Below, piece after piece: positions 1 through 5,787 of a stretch of 5,788 nt of DNA (position 1 is its first letter; each line of letters begins with the position of its first letter). Source of the stretch: Corallococcus sp. CAG:1435. GTDB taxonomy: Bacteria > Bacillota > Clostridia > Christensenellales > CAG-314. Location of the stretch: NCBI GenBank assembly GCA_000433775.1, contig HF998468.1, positions 73,671 through 79,458 of the forward strand, written 5' to 3'. A program made the position numbers and the translations under genes. The notes below the pieces were generated by a model. The model was not told the DNA's origin. It did not search any database and saw only the letters and a program-made list of their open reading frames with translations.

Positions 1-1
1 T

Positions 2-433
2 GGCTGCGCCGGCAGTACTGCCGGTGGTCTTAAAGTTTCCCGTGTGGCAATTTTGGGATGCTCGGTACGCAAAGAGTTGCGCAAGATACTTCATCCACGC
101 AACGCCAACTCCGTCAAATTCGAAGGCAAGGTGCTTTCGAAGGAAGTTTTGCAAAGCGCAACAAACTACTTCGGTATTTACATGTTGGTGCTTATTTCCA
201 CATTTTTGATACTGTCCTTCGACGGGTGTCCCGACCTTACTATTGAAGCAAACATAACGGCAGCGGCGTCCTGTCTGAACAACATAGGCCCTGCCTACGG
301 CACCGTTGCGTCGGGTTACTACATGTATTCGCCTTTGTCCAAAATTGTGCTTTCCGTAGCAATGCTTCTGGGCAGGTTGGAAATCTACCCGCTGTTGCTG
401 ACCCTTTCGCCCAAAACGTGGATAAGACGCTGA
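2..433 (+). CDS. trkH: TrkH-family potassium uptake protein, C-terminal part (5' end outside window)
   Basis: Integral membrane channel subunit that moves K+ inward, usually with a cytoplasmic TrkA partner (not visible here). The frame is open from base 2, with no start codon needed, and gives 143 residues before TGA at 431-433; full family members are around 480 residues, so roughly the last 30% is present. It begins inside the glycine-rich GCAGSTAGG gating loop of the third pore repeat. A membrane segment (about residues 60-75) follows, then the fourth pore loop ASCLNNIGPAYG with the filter glycine, and the typical last segment MLLGRLEIYPLL ending FSP-like in LSPKTWIRR. The NNIGP filter and GRLE motif mark the TrkH/TrkG branch, unlike the KtrB-type paralogue later in the window. 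The GTG at 44 is an internal valine codon, not a start. A terminator lies about 60 bases after the stop. Confidence 0.93.
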   Translation, partial: GCAGSTAGGLKVSRVAILGCSVRKELRKILHPRNANSVKFEGKVLSKEVLQSATNYFGIYMLVLISTFLILSFDGCPDLTIEANITAAASCLNNIGPAYGTVASGYYMYSPLSKIVLSVAMLLGRLEIYPLLLTLSPKTWIRR

Positions 434-492
434 TTGTAAAAGCCAATGTGCAAGCGTTGCAATGTTGTTGCACAAAAAAGGTTCGTATTCGT

Positions 493-523
493 AAAAAACT
501 GTCCTTTCGGGCAGTTTTTTTGT
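493..523 (+). terminator. Rho-independent terminator after trkH
   Basis: The stem ACTGTCC / GGGCAGT (one G-U pair) closes a TTTC loop, is preceded by a run of A and followed by seven T. It sits about 60 bases after the trkH stop. The flanking A-run can pair with the T-run, so weak activity on the minus strand is possible. Confidence 0.85.
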
Positions 524-530
524 TGCATTT

Positions 531-712
531 TTGCAGTGAGGTGTTTTTGGGGTAATTTACAGTGATGCTGTATTTTGGTGAAAATTTGCAGTAATGCCGT
601 GTTTTTACGTATTTTACAGTTAAATGCTGTATTTTTGCATAATTTGCAGTTATGCCGTATTTTTCGAACTTGCGGTGTTGTTTTTGGGCAATTTGCGGTT
701 TTCGAATAAGTT
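531..712 (+). repeat. Degenerate ~28-bp tandem repeat, about seven units
   Basis: The anchor TTGCAGT or a variant (TTACAGT, TTGCGGT) starts at 531, 557, 586, 614, 644, 670 and 693, spaced 26, 29, 28, 30, 26 and 23 bases. After the anchor most units read roughly ATGCyGTaTTTTT and then an A-rich end. The middle units are most alike and the last two are decayed. Units with ACAGT...GCTGT can form a 4-bp stem. There are no unique spacers between units, so it is not a CRISPR array. Function unknown. Confidence 0.75.
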
Positions 713-845
713 TTCCAAGCGTTGGAAGTTTTCCGTTGTGTCGGGTAGTTTTTGTAAAAAGCCAAAACGCTTTTTGTGGCAACCGTGCAAAAGCAGGCGC
801 AAGGGTAAAATATCGCTTTCACCTATGTGGCGTATTACCTAATAA

Positions 846-900
846 TAACGGTAGTGCAACATTGCCAAGCAACGCAACTCTTGTTGCCGTCAGCCCTTTT
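846..900. repeat. Palindromic 55-bp element, copy A
   Basis: This matches 1061-1115 at 48 of 55 positions without gaps. It is an imperfect palindrome: outer arms AACGG/CCGTC(A) and a short inner TTGC/GCAA stem. Pairing is weaker than in copy B, suggesting decay. It resembles repetitive extragenic palindromes in design, but I do not recognise it as a named family. Confidence 0.7.
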
Positions 901-1013
901 GTCGGAATGGTCATCGGCAAGGCCCCCGCTATATGCAAAAAAACGATTTCAAAACTTGTTTTCAACAAAAAGCCAAGTGCGGAAAAACTGTTGAAAAGAT
1001 ATTTGTACGTAGG

Positions 1014-1052
1014 TAACAAAAAAACGTGTCTGCAAAAGACACGTTTTGTTTT
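1014..1052. terminator. Bidirectional intrinsic terminator closing ktrBA
   Basis: A perfect 11-bp stem AAAACGTGTCT (1021-1031) / AGACACGTTTT (1037-1047) has a 5-base GCAAA loop. Read on the minus strand the stem is followed by seven T, which suits the end of the ktrB-ktrA transcript about 60 bases after the ktrA stop. Read on the plus strand it runs into TTTTGTTTTG, so it can also stop transcripts from the trkH side. Confidence 0.88.
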
Positions 1053-1060
1053 GTCGAAAA

Positions 1061-1115
1061 TGACGGTAGTGCAGCGTTGCCAAGCAATGCAACGTTTGTT
1101 GCCGTCAGCCGTTTT
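1061..1115. repeat. Palindromic 55-bp element, copy B, overlapping the ktrA stop
   Basis: Bases 1061-1107 fold into one long hairpin: outer TGACGG/CCGTCA, a run of mostly G-U and A-U pairs, then inner CGTTGC/GCAACG around an 8-base loop. It is better paired than copy A. On the minus strand the element supplies the ktrA stop codon (TGA, 1107-1105) and its last few codons. Confidence 0.75.
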
Positions 1116-1761
1116 CTCTGTTGGAAAACTGCATTATCTTTTTTGTTTCGCCGAAAATCACCAACTTGTCGCCCTTTTCAAAGACGTAGTCGGCGGAGGG
1201 ACTTGCCACAACGTGTCCCACTTTTTTGATGGTGAGAATGTTTATTCCGAATTTGCTGCGTGGCGACAGTTGCACAAGCGTTTTCCCAAGCCACGAAGCA
1301 GGCAAGGCAATTTCGAAAATGGAGTGCTTTTCGTCCAGTTCGATGTAGTCGTACACGTTTTCAACGTTCAGTTTCACTGCCATTTTTTCCGCAATGTCCA
1401 AGTCGGGGTAGATTACTTCGTCTGCGCCGTTGCGCAAGAGGAATTTTCGCTGAATGTCCGTTGTGGCTTTTGCAATGACGTACTTTGCCCCGCATTCCTT
1501 CAAAAGGGAAGTTATTTCCAGCGAGGATTGGAAGTCGTCGCCGATTGCCACAATGCACACGTCAAAAGCGGGAATATCCATTTTCGCCAGGTTGTTGACG
1601 TTCATGCAGTTGGCAATGAGGGCGTTGGTGTAGATGGGCGCAAGACTGTTGATGACGTCCTCGTTTTTGTCCACAATCATCAGTTGGTCGCCCATTTCCA
1701 GCAGTTTTTCGCCGATTGTCTGACCGAATTTTCCCATTCCGATAAGCAAAACAGATTTCAT
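1105..1761 (-). CDS. ktrA: KtrA, regulatory RCK subunit of the KtrAB potassium uptake system
   Basis: Cytoplasmic gating protein. In known KtrAB systems an octameric KtrA ring sits on a KtrB dimer and opens or closes it according to bound ATP/ADP, with c-di-AMP binding the C-terminal domain in many Gram-positives. Of 218 residues, an N-terminal Rossmann-type RCK_N domain spans about 1-125: MKSVLLIGMGKFG contains the GxGxxG nucleotide loop (G8, G10, G13), with acidic D31 ending strand two, then VAIG (71-74). RCK_C spans about 135-213. The length fits the family (about 220). The start is fixed by an AGGAGG site 4 bases before the ATG, and the gene begins 12 bases after the ktrB stop, so the two are co-transcribed. 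The last codons and stop lie in a palindromic repeat, but length shows no clear truncation. TrkA-like single-domain proteins are the alternative; pairing with ktrB favours KtrA. Confidence 0.93.
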   Translation of the reverse strand: MKSVLLIGMGKFGQTIGEKLLEMGDQLMIVDKNEDVINSLAPIYTNALIANCMNVNNLAKMDIPAFDVCIVAIGDDFQSSLEITSLLKECGAKYVIAKATTDIQRKFLLRNGADEVIYPDLDIAEKMAVKLNVENVYDYIELDEKHSIFEIALPASWLGKTLVQLSPRSKFGINILTIKKVGHVVASPSADYVFEKGDKLVIFGETKKIMQFSNRENG

Positions 1762-1765
1762 ATTT

Positions 1766-1771
1766 CCTCCT
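1766..1771 (-). promoter_or_regulatory. Strong ribosome binding site of ktrA
   Basis: AGGAGG on the minus strand, within AAAAGGAGGAAAT and 4 bases before the ktrA ATG. It lies in the 12-base spacer after the ktrB stop, so KtrA translation can be high even though ktrB has no clear site of its own. Confidence 0.9.
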
Positions 1772-1773
1772 TT

Positions 1774-3132
1774 TCAGCCGACAAGGATAGTGTCGTCCAA
1801 AGGTTTCCGTATGTTGGAAACCGAGCGGTTTTCGCCGAAGGCAAGCGCAAGCGTGAGTATTCCCACTCTGCCTGCGTACATCAGCAAAATAAGAATAAGT
1901 TTGGATATTGAGCCGAGTTTTGTGGTGAGCGACATGGAAAGTCCCACAGTACCCAATGCCGAAACCGTTTCAAAAAGCACGGCTTTGAAGGGTGCAACGG
2001 AGTCCATTTCAATGGTGCAGATTGCCAGCGTGGCAACAATCACCAAAAACAGACAGGACACGAAAATTGCCAACGCCTGTCCCAGCAGTGCATGGTCTAT
2101 GCGTCGTTTGCCTGCCTCTATGTCCTTTTTGCCACGGAAAGCGGCAAACATTCCCATCACTATCACCGCCATTGTGTTGGTTTTCACACCGCCGGCAGTG
2201 GAAGCGGAACTTCCGCCGATAAACATAAGCATCACGGCAAGCAGGTAGCCGCTGTCGGAAAGCCCCGACATATCCACCGTGTTGAAACCTGCCGTACGTG
2301 TGGTTGTAGCATTGAAAAATGCCACCAACACCTTTTCGCCAAAGGTAAAATCGGCTGTTTCGACGTTGTTTCTTTCAAACACTACAAACAGCAACGTGGA
2401 AACCACCAAAAGACTTGCGGTAACGGAAAGCACTATTTTTGTGTGCAGTCGAAATTTTTTCCAACGGAATTTCGTATCCCAGATGTCGCTCCACACGCAA
2501 AATCCCAAACCGCCGATAATTATCAAAAATGCTATCGTAAGCACCACAAGCGGGTCTTTGGCGTAGTAGGTGAGGGAAGCAAATTCGCCGTACTCTGCGC
2601 CAAGAATGTCGAAACCGGCATTGCAAAACGCCGAAACGGAGTGGAAAATGGCAAAATACAACCCGTACAGTGTGCCGAAGGTGGGAATAAACCTTATGCT
2701 CAGCAAAATTGCGCCGATACCCTCAAACAAAAACGTCCCCAAAAAGATTCGTTTTATCATGTGTCTGAGGCTGGCAAGGTCGGAACCTCCTGCCGAAAGC
2801 ATCAGTACCTTTCTGCCGTAAAGCCCCATTTTTTTGCCGAACATGCTCACTGCCAGCGAAACAAAGGTCATAAAGCCCAATCCGCCTGTTTGAATCAACG
2901 CCAAAATGACAATCTGCCCGAAAAACGTCCAGTGAGTACCCGTGTCGTAGGGTACAAGACCGGTAACGCAGGTTGCCGATGTGGACACAAACAAAGCATT
3001 TATGTAGGTAGTGGTGCCGTCGGCTGTGGCAGACGGAAGACTCAACAGTGCGCTGCCGCACAAAATCACCGTCAGATACCCCACCGCAAGCAACTGCCAT
3101 CCTGAAAGTTTGAAAGATCGTTTGCTTTTCAT
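1774..3132 (-). CDS. ktrB: KtrB, membrane channel subunit of the KtrAB potassium uptake system
   Basis: Inner-membrane K+ transporter of the Trk/Ktr/HKT superfamily, acting as a dimer gated by KtrA; members are often Na+-dependent. The 452 residues (family about 445-460) show four membrane-pore-membrane repeats. The pore loops are TSATCVTGL (G58), AFCNAGF (G173), TTRTAGFNT (G282) and SALGTVGLS (G397), one filter glycine each. The loop GGSSASTAGGVKTNT (306-320) matches the gating loop in the third repeat, and R422 in YAGRVG is the conserved arginine of the last helix. I chose the ATG at 3132, giving MKSKRSFKLSGWQLL with a positive N-terminus. A TTG at 3147 would add five residues. Neither start has an obvious ribosome binding site. 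It is the first gene of the ktrB-ktrA operon, with ktrA 12 bases downstream. Confidence 0.94.
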   Translation of the reverse strand: MKSKRSFKLSGWQLLAVGYLTVILCGSALLSLPSATADGTTTYINALFVSTSATCVTGLVPYDTGTHWTFFGQIVILALIQTGGLGFMTFVSLAVSMFGKKMGLYGRKVLMLSAGGSDLASLRHMIKRIFLGTFLFEGIGAILLSIRFIPTFGTLYGLYFAIFHSVSAFCNAGFDILGAEYGEFASLTYYAKDPLVVLTIAFLIIIGGLGFCVWSDIWDTKFRWKKFRLHTKIVLSVTASLLVVSTLLFVVFERNNVETADFTFGEKVLVAFFNATTTRTAGFNTVDMSGLSDSGYLLAVMLMFIGGSSASTAGGVKTNTMAVIVMGMFAAFRGKKDIEAGKRRIDHALLGQALAIFVSCLFLVIVATLAICTIEMDSVAPFKAVLFETVSALGTVGLSMSLTTKLGSISKLILILLMYAGRVGILTLALAFGENRSVSNIRKPLDDTILVG

Positions 3133-3181
3133 TGTGTAAAACCGCAATTTTTTTGTTGCCGATGTCGGTACTAATGCAGAA

Positions 3182-3210
3182 ATAATACCCTAATATTGTC
3201 CAAAAGTCAA
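3182..3210 (-). promoter_or_regulatory. Sigma-A-type promoter of ktrBA
   Basis: On the minus strand, TTGACT (3210-3205), a 17-base spacer and TATTAT (3187-3182), each hexamer 5 of 6 to consensus. Expected start near 3175, leaving a leader of about 43 bases. That is too short for a c-di-AMP (ydaO-type) riboswitch, which controls ktrAB in some Bacillota. Confidence 0.88.
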
Positions 3211-3271
3211 CTGTAAATGCCAAATAATTAAGTTAATTGTAATTTTGAAAAAGCAAAAACAGCGTTGGACG

Positions 3272-3751
3272 AATTTGCAATCACGGGTTTTCAGTAATAA
3301 ATTTTGTGCATGTTCACTCAATCGGCAGTCAACGGCGACGTGTCGCACTAGGGTTGTGTGGGGGCGCAGACTTGTTGTTTTGAAGGTGTTGCGGTAAGTC
3401 TGATGCAATTTGCAGTTGTTTTACAAGGAAAACCTATGTCGCCTCTTTGCATAATTTGCAATCACGGGTTTGCAGTAATAAATTTTGTGCATGTTAACTC
3501 AATCGGCAGTCAACGACAAAGTGTCGCACAAGGGGTGTGTGGCGCAGGCTTATTTTTTTGAAAGTGTGGTGAGTTTGACGCAATTTGCAGTTGTTTTACA
3601 AGGAAAACCTATGTCGCCTCTTTGCATAATTTGCAATCACGGGTTTGCAGTAATAAATTTTGTGCATGTTAACTCAATCGGCAGTCAACGACAAAGTGTC
3701 GCACAAGGGGTGTGTGGGGGGTAAAGGCTTGTTTTGTGAAAGTGTTGCGGT
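3272..3751 (+). repeat. Tandem array of a ~175-bp repeat, 2.7 units
   Basis: Units start at 3272, 3453 and 3628 with AATTTGCAATCACGGG; unit lengths are 181 and 175 bases and the third fades after GTGTTGCGG at about 3750. Bases 3405-3542 and 3580-3717 are identical over 138 positions, a recent duplication, while the first part of unit 1 is diverged. Each unit holds a small hairpin: CGACA-AAG-TGTCG in units 2 and 3, GCGAC-GT-GTCGC in unit 1. Units also carry TTTGCAGTAATAAATTTTG. No transposase, spacer structure or coding capacity is seen. Function unknown. Confidence 0.9.
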
Positions 3752-3803
3752 CGTTTATCGAAGCAACGCCGATATGCAAAAGAATGTTGTTTGTGCGTTT
3801 CTG

Positions 3804-3832
3804 TTGATTGTTTGGTTTGGCTGTGGTACAAT
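3804..3832 (+). promoter_or_regulatory. Sigma-A-type promoter of nagA
   Basis: TTGATT (3804-3809), 17-base spacer, TACAAT (3827-3832). The predicted start is near 3839, only about 11 bases before the nagA ATG, so the ribosome binding site would lie at the very 5' end of the message. I see no clear GntR/NagR-type operator. Confidence 0.75.
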
Positions 3833-3838
3833 AAAAAA

Positions 3839-3846
3839 AGAGGTGA
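3839..3846 (+). promoter_or_regulatory. Ribosome binding site of nagA
   Basis: AGAGGTGA, three bases before the ATG at 3850; it settles this ATG as the start. Confidence 0.85.
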
Positions 3847-3849
3847 AAC

Positions 3850-4935
3850 ATGATACTTTACAAAAACGGTCTTGCTCTTTTGGGCGACAAATTGGTAAAA
3901 ACCGACATAGTGGCAAACCACGGCAAAATTATCGAAATTTCCACGGAAATAGTTCCCGACGAGCAAACGGAGGTGGTGGATTGCACCAACCGTTACATTT
4001 TGCCCGCTTTGGTGGACATTCACACTCACGGCGCAAACGGATACGACTTCAACACAGCCGATACGGACGGAATGAAAAAGATTTTGGATTTTTACATTGC
4101 CCACGGCGTAGGCACCGTTTTTCCCACCGTCATGACGGACGACGAGGAACGCATTTGCCATCAGTTGGAACTGATCGTTCAACTTGCCAAAGACTATCCG
4201 GAAATCAAAGGTATTCACTTGGAAGGTCCCTTCCTTTCGGAAAAGTTTTGCGGTGCAATGCCTGTGCAACATTTGCGCAATCCGTCGGCGGATTTGTTTT
4301 TCAAGTTCCAAAAACATGCAAACGGTATGATAAAAATTGTCACCGTTGCGCCCGAATTGCCCAAAGCGGTGGAATTTATCGGCGAAATTTCCGATACAGG
4401 CGTGGTGGTGTCGTTGGGACACAGCGGTGCAAACGGCGAAACGGTGCAAAAGGCCATCAAGGCGGGGGCAAAGTCTTTCACGCATTGGGGCAATGCTATG
4501 TCGCAACTTGACCGACACGACCTCAACATGGCAGGGAGCGCAATGCTTTCCGACAATTTCTGCGAAGTAATTTGCGACGGAAAGCATGTCCAGAAAGATG
4601 TTTTCCGCCTGCTGGTGCGCACAAAAGGTTTGGACAAGGTAGTGTGCATTACCGACAGCATAATGGCAACGGGATTACCCGACGGCGACTACACCTTGGC
4701 GGGCAACGACGTTGTGGTGGTAAACGGCGACGCCCGACTTAAAAGCAACGGCGTGCGTGCAGGCAGCACGTTGGACGCCTACACCGGTTTGGCAAACGCC
4801 GTTTCCTTCACGGGGTTGCCGTTGCATCAGGCAATAAGAATGTGGACAGTCAACCCTGCCAGACTTGTCGGGCTTTCCCATCGCATAGGTACAATCGAAG
4901 TAGGCAAAGACGCCGATTTCATTCTGTTCGGCTGA
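3850..4935 (+). CDS. nagA: N-acetylglucosamine-6-phosphate deacetylase (amidohydrolase family)
   Basis: Cytoplasmic enzyme that removes acetate from GlcNAc-6-phosphate to give glucosamine-6-phosphate, used in amino-sugar catabolism and wall recycling. The 361 residues form an amidohydrolase barrel within a split beta domain. Metal and catalytic residues are visible: DIHTHG (H58, H60), GIHLEGPFLS (E125), SLGHSGA (H191), THWGNAM (H212), CDGKHV (H246) and CITDSIMATGLPDG (D269, expected general acid/base). NPARLVGL and GTIEVGKDADF are the usual C-terminal signature. The HxH pair resembles the two-metal Bacillus-type enzyme rather than the E. coli form. Oddities: the protein stops at DADFILFG, about 20 residues before most relatives, and the usual HREPG after the NAM motif reads RHDLN. 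No nagB or transporter is adjacent; own promoter and terminator suggest a single-gene unit. A related sugar-phosphate deacetylase is the main alternative. Confidence 0.9.
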   Translation: MILYKNGLALLGDKLVKTDIVANHGKIIEISTEIVPDEQTEVVDCTNRYILPALVDIHTHGANGYDFNTADTDGMKKILDFYIAHGVGTVFPTVMTDDEERICHQLELIVQLAKDYPEIKGIHLEGPFLSEKFCGAMPVQHLRNPSADLFFKFQKHANGMIKIVTVAPELPKAVEFIGEISDTGVVVSLGHSGANGETVQKAIKAGAKSFTHWGNAMSQLDRHDLNMAGSAMLSDNFCEVICDGKHVQKDVFRLLVRTKGLDKVVCITDSIMATGLPDGDYTLAGNDVVVVNGDARLKSNGVRAGSTLDAYTGLANAVSFTGLPLHQAIRMWTVNPARLVGLSHRIGTIEVGKDADFILFG

Positions 4936-4965
4936 GGTCGAAAGGCAACTTTGTTACTTTTCAGG

Positions 4966-5035
4966 TAGCAATTGCCCAAAGCAGGCATGCAAAAGGCTAC
5001 TTTGAGGCGAAAAGGGCATTGCTAGTTGTTTTTTT
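4966..5035 (+). terminator. Probable two-tier intrinsic terminator of nagA
   Basis: TAGCAATTGCCC (4966-4977) pairs with GGGCATTGCTA (5014-5024) with one bulged base, followed by TTGTTTTTTT. The 36-base interior can form a second small stem (AAAGCAG with CTACTTT, one mismatch). It begins about 30 bases after the nagA stop. The long interior makes this less certain than the other terminators. Confidence 0.6.
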
Positions 5036-5065
5036 GTCGGGCAAAATCGTTTTTTCTGGGTAAAC

Positions 5066-5199
5066 GCTTAAAAACAGTAAAAGCAAGTTTTTGTTTTGTG
5101 AATTTTGTGCAGACAACGTACAATTCGCTTTTCTGCAAAGACAAATGCCGTTGTAGTTTTCCGTTGTTTGCAGTAAATTTTTGCAAAAGGCAATTTTCG
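5066..5199 (+). repeat. Direct repeat with hairpin, copy 1
   Basis: The core 5091-5192 is identical over 102 bases to 5236-5337; similarity extends left to about 5066. Inside, TGCAGACAACG (5108-5118) pairs with CGTTGTTTGCA (5162-5172), 11 bp with one G-U. A TACAA/TTGTA step lies inside, and AATTT/AAATT can pair outside across a 2x2 loop, so about 5100-5180 can fold as one long hairpin. No coding capacity or known RNA family recognised. Confidence 0.85.
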
Positions 5200-5208
5200 T
5201 GGCAAAAT

Positions 5209-5345
5209 CCTTAAAGACGGGAAAAAGCAAGTTTCTTGTTTTGTGAATTTTGTGCAGACAACGTACAATTCGCTTTTCTGCAAAGACAAATGCCGTTGTA
5301 GTTTTCCGTTGTTTGCAGTAAATTTTTGCAAAAGGCAGTTTTTGT
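5209..5345 (+). repeat. Direct repeat with hairpin, copy 2
   Basis: Second copy, 145 bases downstream. The core 5236-5337 is identical to copy 1 and keeps the same hairpin (5253-5263 with 5307-5317). The left flank differs by a few substitutions and single-base insertions; the right flank diverges after AAAAGGCA. Confidence 0.85.
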
Positions 5346-5452
5346 TGAAGGAAGCAGACGCAACGTTTTTCGGCAAAGGTCAATGGCAAATTTTGAAGAG
5401 GTAAATGTTTTTGCAACTTGCAAAGGGTTTGCCAGTACTCTGCTAAAAACGC

Positions 5453-5481
5453 TTGACTATTTTTTTTGCTTGCGGTAGAAT
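5453..5481 (+). promoter_or_regulatory. Sigma-A-type promoter of rpmE
   Basis: TTGACT (5453-5458), 17-base spacer, TAGAAT (5476-5481), each hexamer 5 of 6 to consensus. Expected start near 5488, giving a leader of about 44 bases with a weak GAAAG/CTTTC stem (5492-5507). Confidence 0.88.
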
Positions 5482-5531
5482 AGAACAGCACGAAAGGAAA
5501 ATCTTTCAAAAAAATCAGCGAGGTGGGCGAA

Positions 5532-5744
5532 ATGAAACAAGGTATACATCCGAATTATCATCAGGCGACTGTTGTATGTGCTTGTGGCGCTACGTTCCAG
5601 ACGGGTACAACCAAAGACACCGACATCATCAAGGTGGAAATTTGCAACAAGTGTCACCCCTATTTTACGGGCAAGCAAAAGTTGGTTGACGCAGGCGGAC
5701 GTGTTGACAAGTTCAACAAGAAGTACGGCTTCGACAAAAAGTAA
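5532..5744 (+). CDS. rpmE: 50S ribosomal protein L31, zinc-binding form
   Basis: Protein of the large ribosomal subunit that bridges to the small subunit near the central protuberance. The 70 residues match the family length. [19 protein letters not shown] is the standard L31 start, and C16, C18, C38 and C41 (CxC plus CxxC) form the zinc ribbon, so this is the zinc-containing type rather than the cysteine-free, zinc-starvation paralogue. [10 protein letters not shown] and the lysine-rich end are typical. I chose the ATG at 5532 because AGGTGG at 5521-5526 lies five bases before it; a GTG at 5523 would overlap that site and add three residues. It has its own promoter and a strong terminator, so it is a single-gene unit. 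Confidence 0.97.
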   Translation: MKQGIHPNYHQATVVCACGATFQTGTTKDTDIIKVEICNKCHPYFTGKQKLVDAGGRVDKFNKKYGFDKK

Positions 5745-5756
5745 AGATGATAAATC

Positions 5757-5787
5757 AAGGGAACGGCAACAAGCCGTTCCCTTTTTC
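5757..5787 (+). terminator. Intrinsic terminator after rpmE
   Basis: A perfect 11-bp stem AAGGGAACGGC / GCCGTTCCCTT with an AACAA loop runs into the T-tract at the window edge, 12 bases after the rpmE stop. Confidence 0.95.

Larger units (their letters stand above)
434..1104. other. Gene-free gap between the convergent trkH and ktrA
   Basis: This 671-base gap separates two convergent units. It holds the trkH terminator, a ~28-bp tandem repeat (531-712), two palindromic 55-bp elements (846-900 and 1061-1115), and the ktrA terminator (about 1014-1052). A 7-bp hairpin TGTGCAA/TTGCACA lies at 447-474; its GTGCAAGCGTTGC start resembles the palindromic elements and may be a decayed third copy. Open frames crossing the gap are low in complexity, follow the repeats, and lack ribosome binding sites, so I call no gene. 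I see nothing recognisable in 713-845 or 901-1013. Confidence 0.7.
3133..3849. other. Gap between divergent ktrB and nagA
   Basis: Holds the divergent ktrB promoter (3182-3210), the ~175-bp repeat array (3272-3751) and the nagA promoter (3804-3832). Short open frames repeat with the array, but the period is not a multiple of three and they lack ribosome binding sites, so I call no gene. Confidence 0.75.
4936..5531. other. Gap between nagA and rpmE
   Basis: Holds the probable nagA terminator (4966-5035), two copies of a direct repeat (5066-5199 and 5209-5345), the rpmE promoter (5453-5481) and its leader. A small GCAAA-GGG-TTTGC hairpin lies at 5420-5432, upstream of the promoter. Minus-strand open frames here are translations of the repeat and are not called. 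Confidence 0.7.

Noticed and set aside
531..712. Possible CRISPR array
   Set aside because: Units abut each other without unique spacers, are poorly conserved, and no cas gene is present.
240..822. Minus-strand open frames encoding Lys/Asn/Thr-rich repetitive peptides
   Set aside because: The peptide repeats merely translate the ~28-bp DNA repeat, and the frames run antisense to the conserved trkH end.
652..1911. Long plus-strand open frame of 419 codons across the 28-bp array, both palindromes and ktrA
   Set aside because: It is antisense to the well-supported ktrA and the start of the ktrB 3' end, has no ribosome binding site, runs through the ktrA terminator, and its product has no domain I recognise.
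3133..3181. c-di-AMP (ydaO/kimA-type) riboswitch before ktrB
   Set aside because: The leader predicted from the promoter is only about 43 bases, far shorter than that riboswitch, and no matching pseudoknot motifs are seen.
3358..3724. Repeated small proteins encoded in the ~175-bp array
   Set aside because: The 175/181-base periods break the frame between units, start codons lack ribosome binding sites, and identity is at DNA level without any codon-position bias.
4997..5509. Minus-strand open frames with repeated CKNLLQTTENYNG-type peptides
   Set aside because: They translate the duplicated 102-base repeat; the copies lie in different frames and no ribosome binding site or family similarity is seen.
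5488..5531. L31-type autoregulatory leader before rpmE
   Set aside because: Only a weak 5-bp GAAAG/CTTTC stem is present in a 44-base leader; I cannot match it to the known L31 leader families by eye.
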